This document shows, piece after piece, positions 63,440-64,000 of a stretch of 64,000 nucleotides of DNA. Where the stretch lies: contig NZ_JAYGHY010000004.1 of the NCBI RefSeq assembly GCF_034931305.1, positions 44,909-108,908 of the forward strand, given 5' to 3'. A model generated the notes under the pieces. That model saw only the letters and a program-made list of their open reading frames with translations, did no database searches and was not told where the DNA came from. This stretch comes from Cyanobium gracile_A (GTDB lineage: Bacteria > Cyanobacteriota > Cyanobacteriia > PCC-6307 > Cyanobiaceae). Positions within the stretch are counted from its first letter, which is position 1. Each line of letters starts with the position of its first letter. The translations under genes were made by a program, and so were the position numbers.

Positions 63440-64000
63440 ATCCGGCTGCACCGCCTGGACCTCCGGCATTTCCGCAACATCGACGGCCTGCAGCTGACGC
63501 TGGAGGAGCCCCGCCTGCTTGTGGTCGGCAGCAATGGCCAGGGCAAGTCGAACCTGCTGGAAGGGGTGGAACTGCTCACCAGCCTGCGGTCGCACCGCTG
63601 CAACGTCGACCGGGACCTGATCGGCCACGGCCACCCCTGGAGCCGCCTGGGCACCCTCACCGACGAGGCCGACAGCCTGCAGCTGGAGCTGCGCCGCAGC
63701 GGCGGCCGCCAGGCGTTCCGCAACGGCAAGCGGCTGGAGCGGCAGCTCGACCTGATCGGCCCCCTGCGCTGCGTCGGCTTCAGCGCCCTCGACCTCGACC
63801 TGGTGCGGGGGGAGCCCGCCCTGCGGCGCCAGTGGCTGGACCGGGTGGTGCTGCAGCTCGAACCCGTCTACGGCGCCCTGCTGAGCCGCCATGGACGGCT
63901 GCTGCGGCAGCGCAGCCAGCTCCTACGCCGGGGCCTGGCTCCCGGCCAGCGGCAGGAGCTGCTGGATGCCTTCGATCAGCAGATGGCCCAGGTCGGGGCC
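63440..64000 (+). CDS. recF: DNA replication and repair protein RecF (N-terminal part)
   Basis: RecF is an SMC-like ATPase that loads RecA at single-strand gaps. 187 residues are inside the window and the gene runs off the right edge. The N-terminal IRLHRLDLRHFRNIDGLQL and Walker A LVVGSNGQGKSNLLEGVELL are clear, followed by RQWLDRVVLQLEPVYGALL. In this frame no ATG, GTG or TTG is found between the stop at 63377-63379 and the Walker A region. ATC at 63440 aligns with the usual initiator and is given provisionally; CTG at 63446 is an alternative. Confidence 0.85.
   Translation, partial: MRLHRLDLRHFRNIDGLQLTLEEPRLLVVGSNGQGKSNLLEGVELLTSLRSHRCNVDRDLIGHGHPWSRLGTLTDEADSLQLELRRSGGRQAFRNGKRLERQLDLIGPLRCVGFSALDLDLVRGEPALRRQWLDRVVLQLEPVYGALLSRHGRLLRQRSQLLRRGLAPGQRQELLDAFDQQMAQVGA

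Overview
The window is a gene-dense, high-GC piece of a picocyanobacterial chromosome, most like the Cyanobium / Synechococcus subcluster 5 lineage. The basis is a set of oxygenic-photosynthesis genes (petB, petD, psbB, psbT, psbM, psaD), a phycocyanin rod gene cluster, cyanobacterial-type minCDE, a PanC-Cmk fusion protein, phosphoenolpyruvate carboxylase and a cyanobacterial-type glutamate-cysteine ligase. I see no transposase, integrase, CRISPR array or prophage gene; the window is core genome with a few accessory insertions.

Layout. 1-1854: the end of an unidentified gene, two small membrane proteins and a YihY/BrkB protein, the last three on the minus strand. 1920-7552: a complete rRNA operon on the minus strand (16S, tRNA-Ile, tRNA-Ala, 23S, 5S), preceded by about 1 kb without a gene. 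8610-16917: petBD facing ctpZ, an HD hydrolase and minC on the plus strand, then a three-gene minus-strand cassette (two half-size chromate-transporter proteins and a phospholipase D-like protein), then minD, minE and a tiny LuxR-type regulator. 17077-22440: Gdt1 transporter, tsaC-type gene, prmC, dprA, a thioesterase and a universal stress protein. 22448-24956: psbM, a ferredoxin, psbB and psbT. 25090-31354: nrdR, S1 protein, HAD hydrolase, metK, a sugar kinase, DUF2470 and comF.

31385-40237 is the phycobilisome region: a T-type lyase, rod linkers cpcC1 and cpcD, cpcBA copy 1, linker cpcC2, cpcBA copy 2, the lyase pair cpcE/cpcF and a small phosphatase. The two cpcBA copies form a direct repeat of about 1.14 kb that reads as identical, from the 5' leader to the terminator. 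With PCB lyases and no phycoerythrin genes here, a phycocyanin-rich (green) pigment type is likely.

40234-64000: panC-cmk, rlpA, purM, an aldo/keto reductase, a run of very small genes, an LpxB-related protein, an RNase D-like protein, a CCB1-like assembly factor, hemF, mrp, rodA, a degenerate histidine kinase, psaD, trpE, gshA, ppc, a GNAT protein and the start of recF. Many same-strand genes overlap by 1-4 bases, which points to compact, translationally coupled operons.

I found no convincing new multi-gene system. The items most worth a second look are the identical cpcBA repeats, a promoter module shared by the two cpcC genes, the cassette that splits the min genes, two conserved genes (comF, recF) with no ATG/GTG/TTG start, and a histidine kinase whose ATP-binding half looks degenerate.
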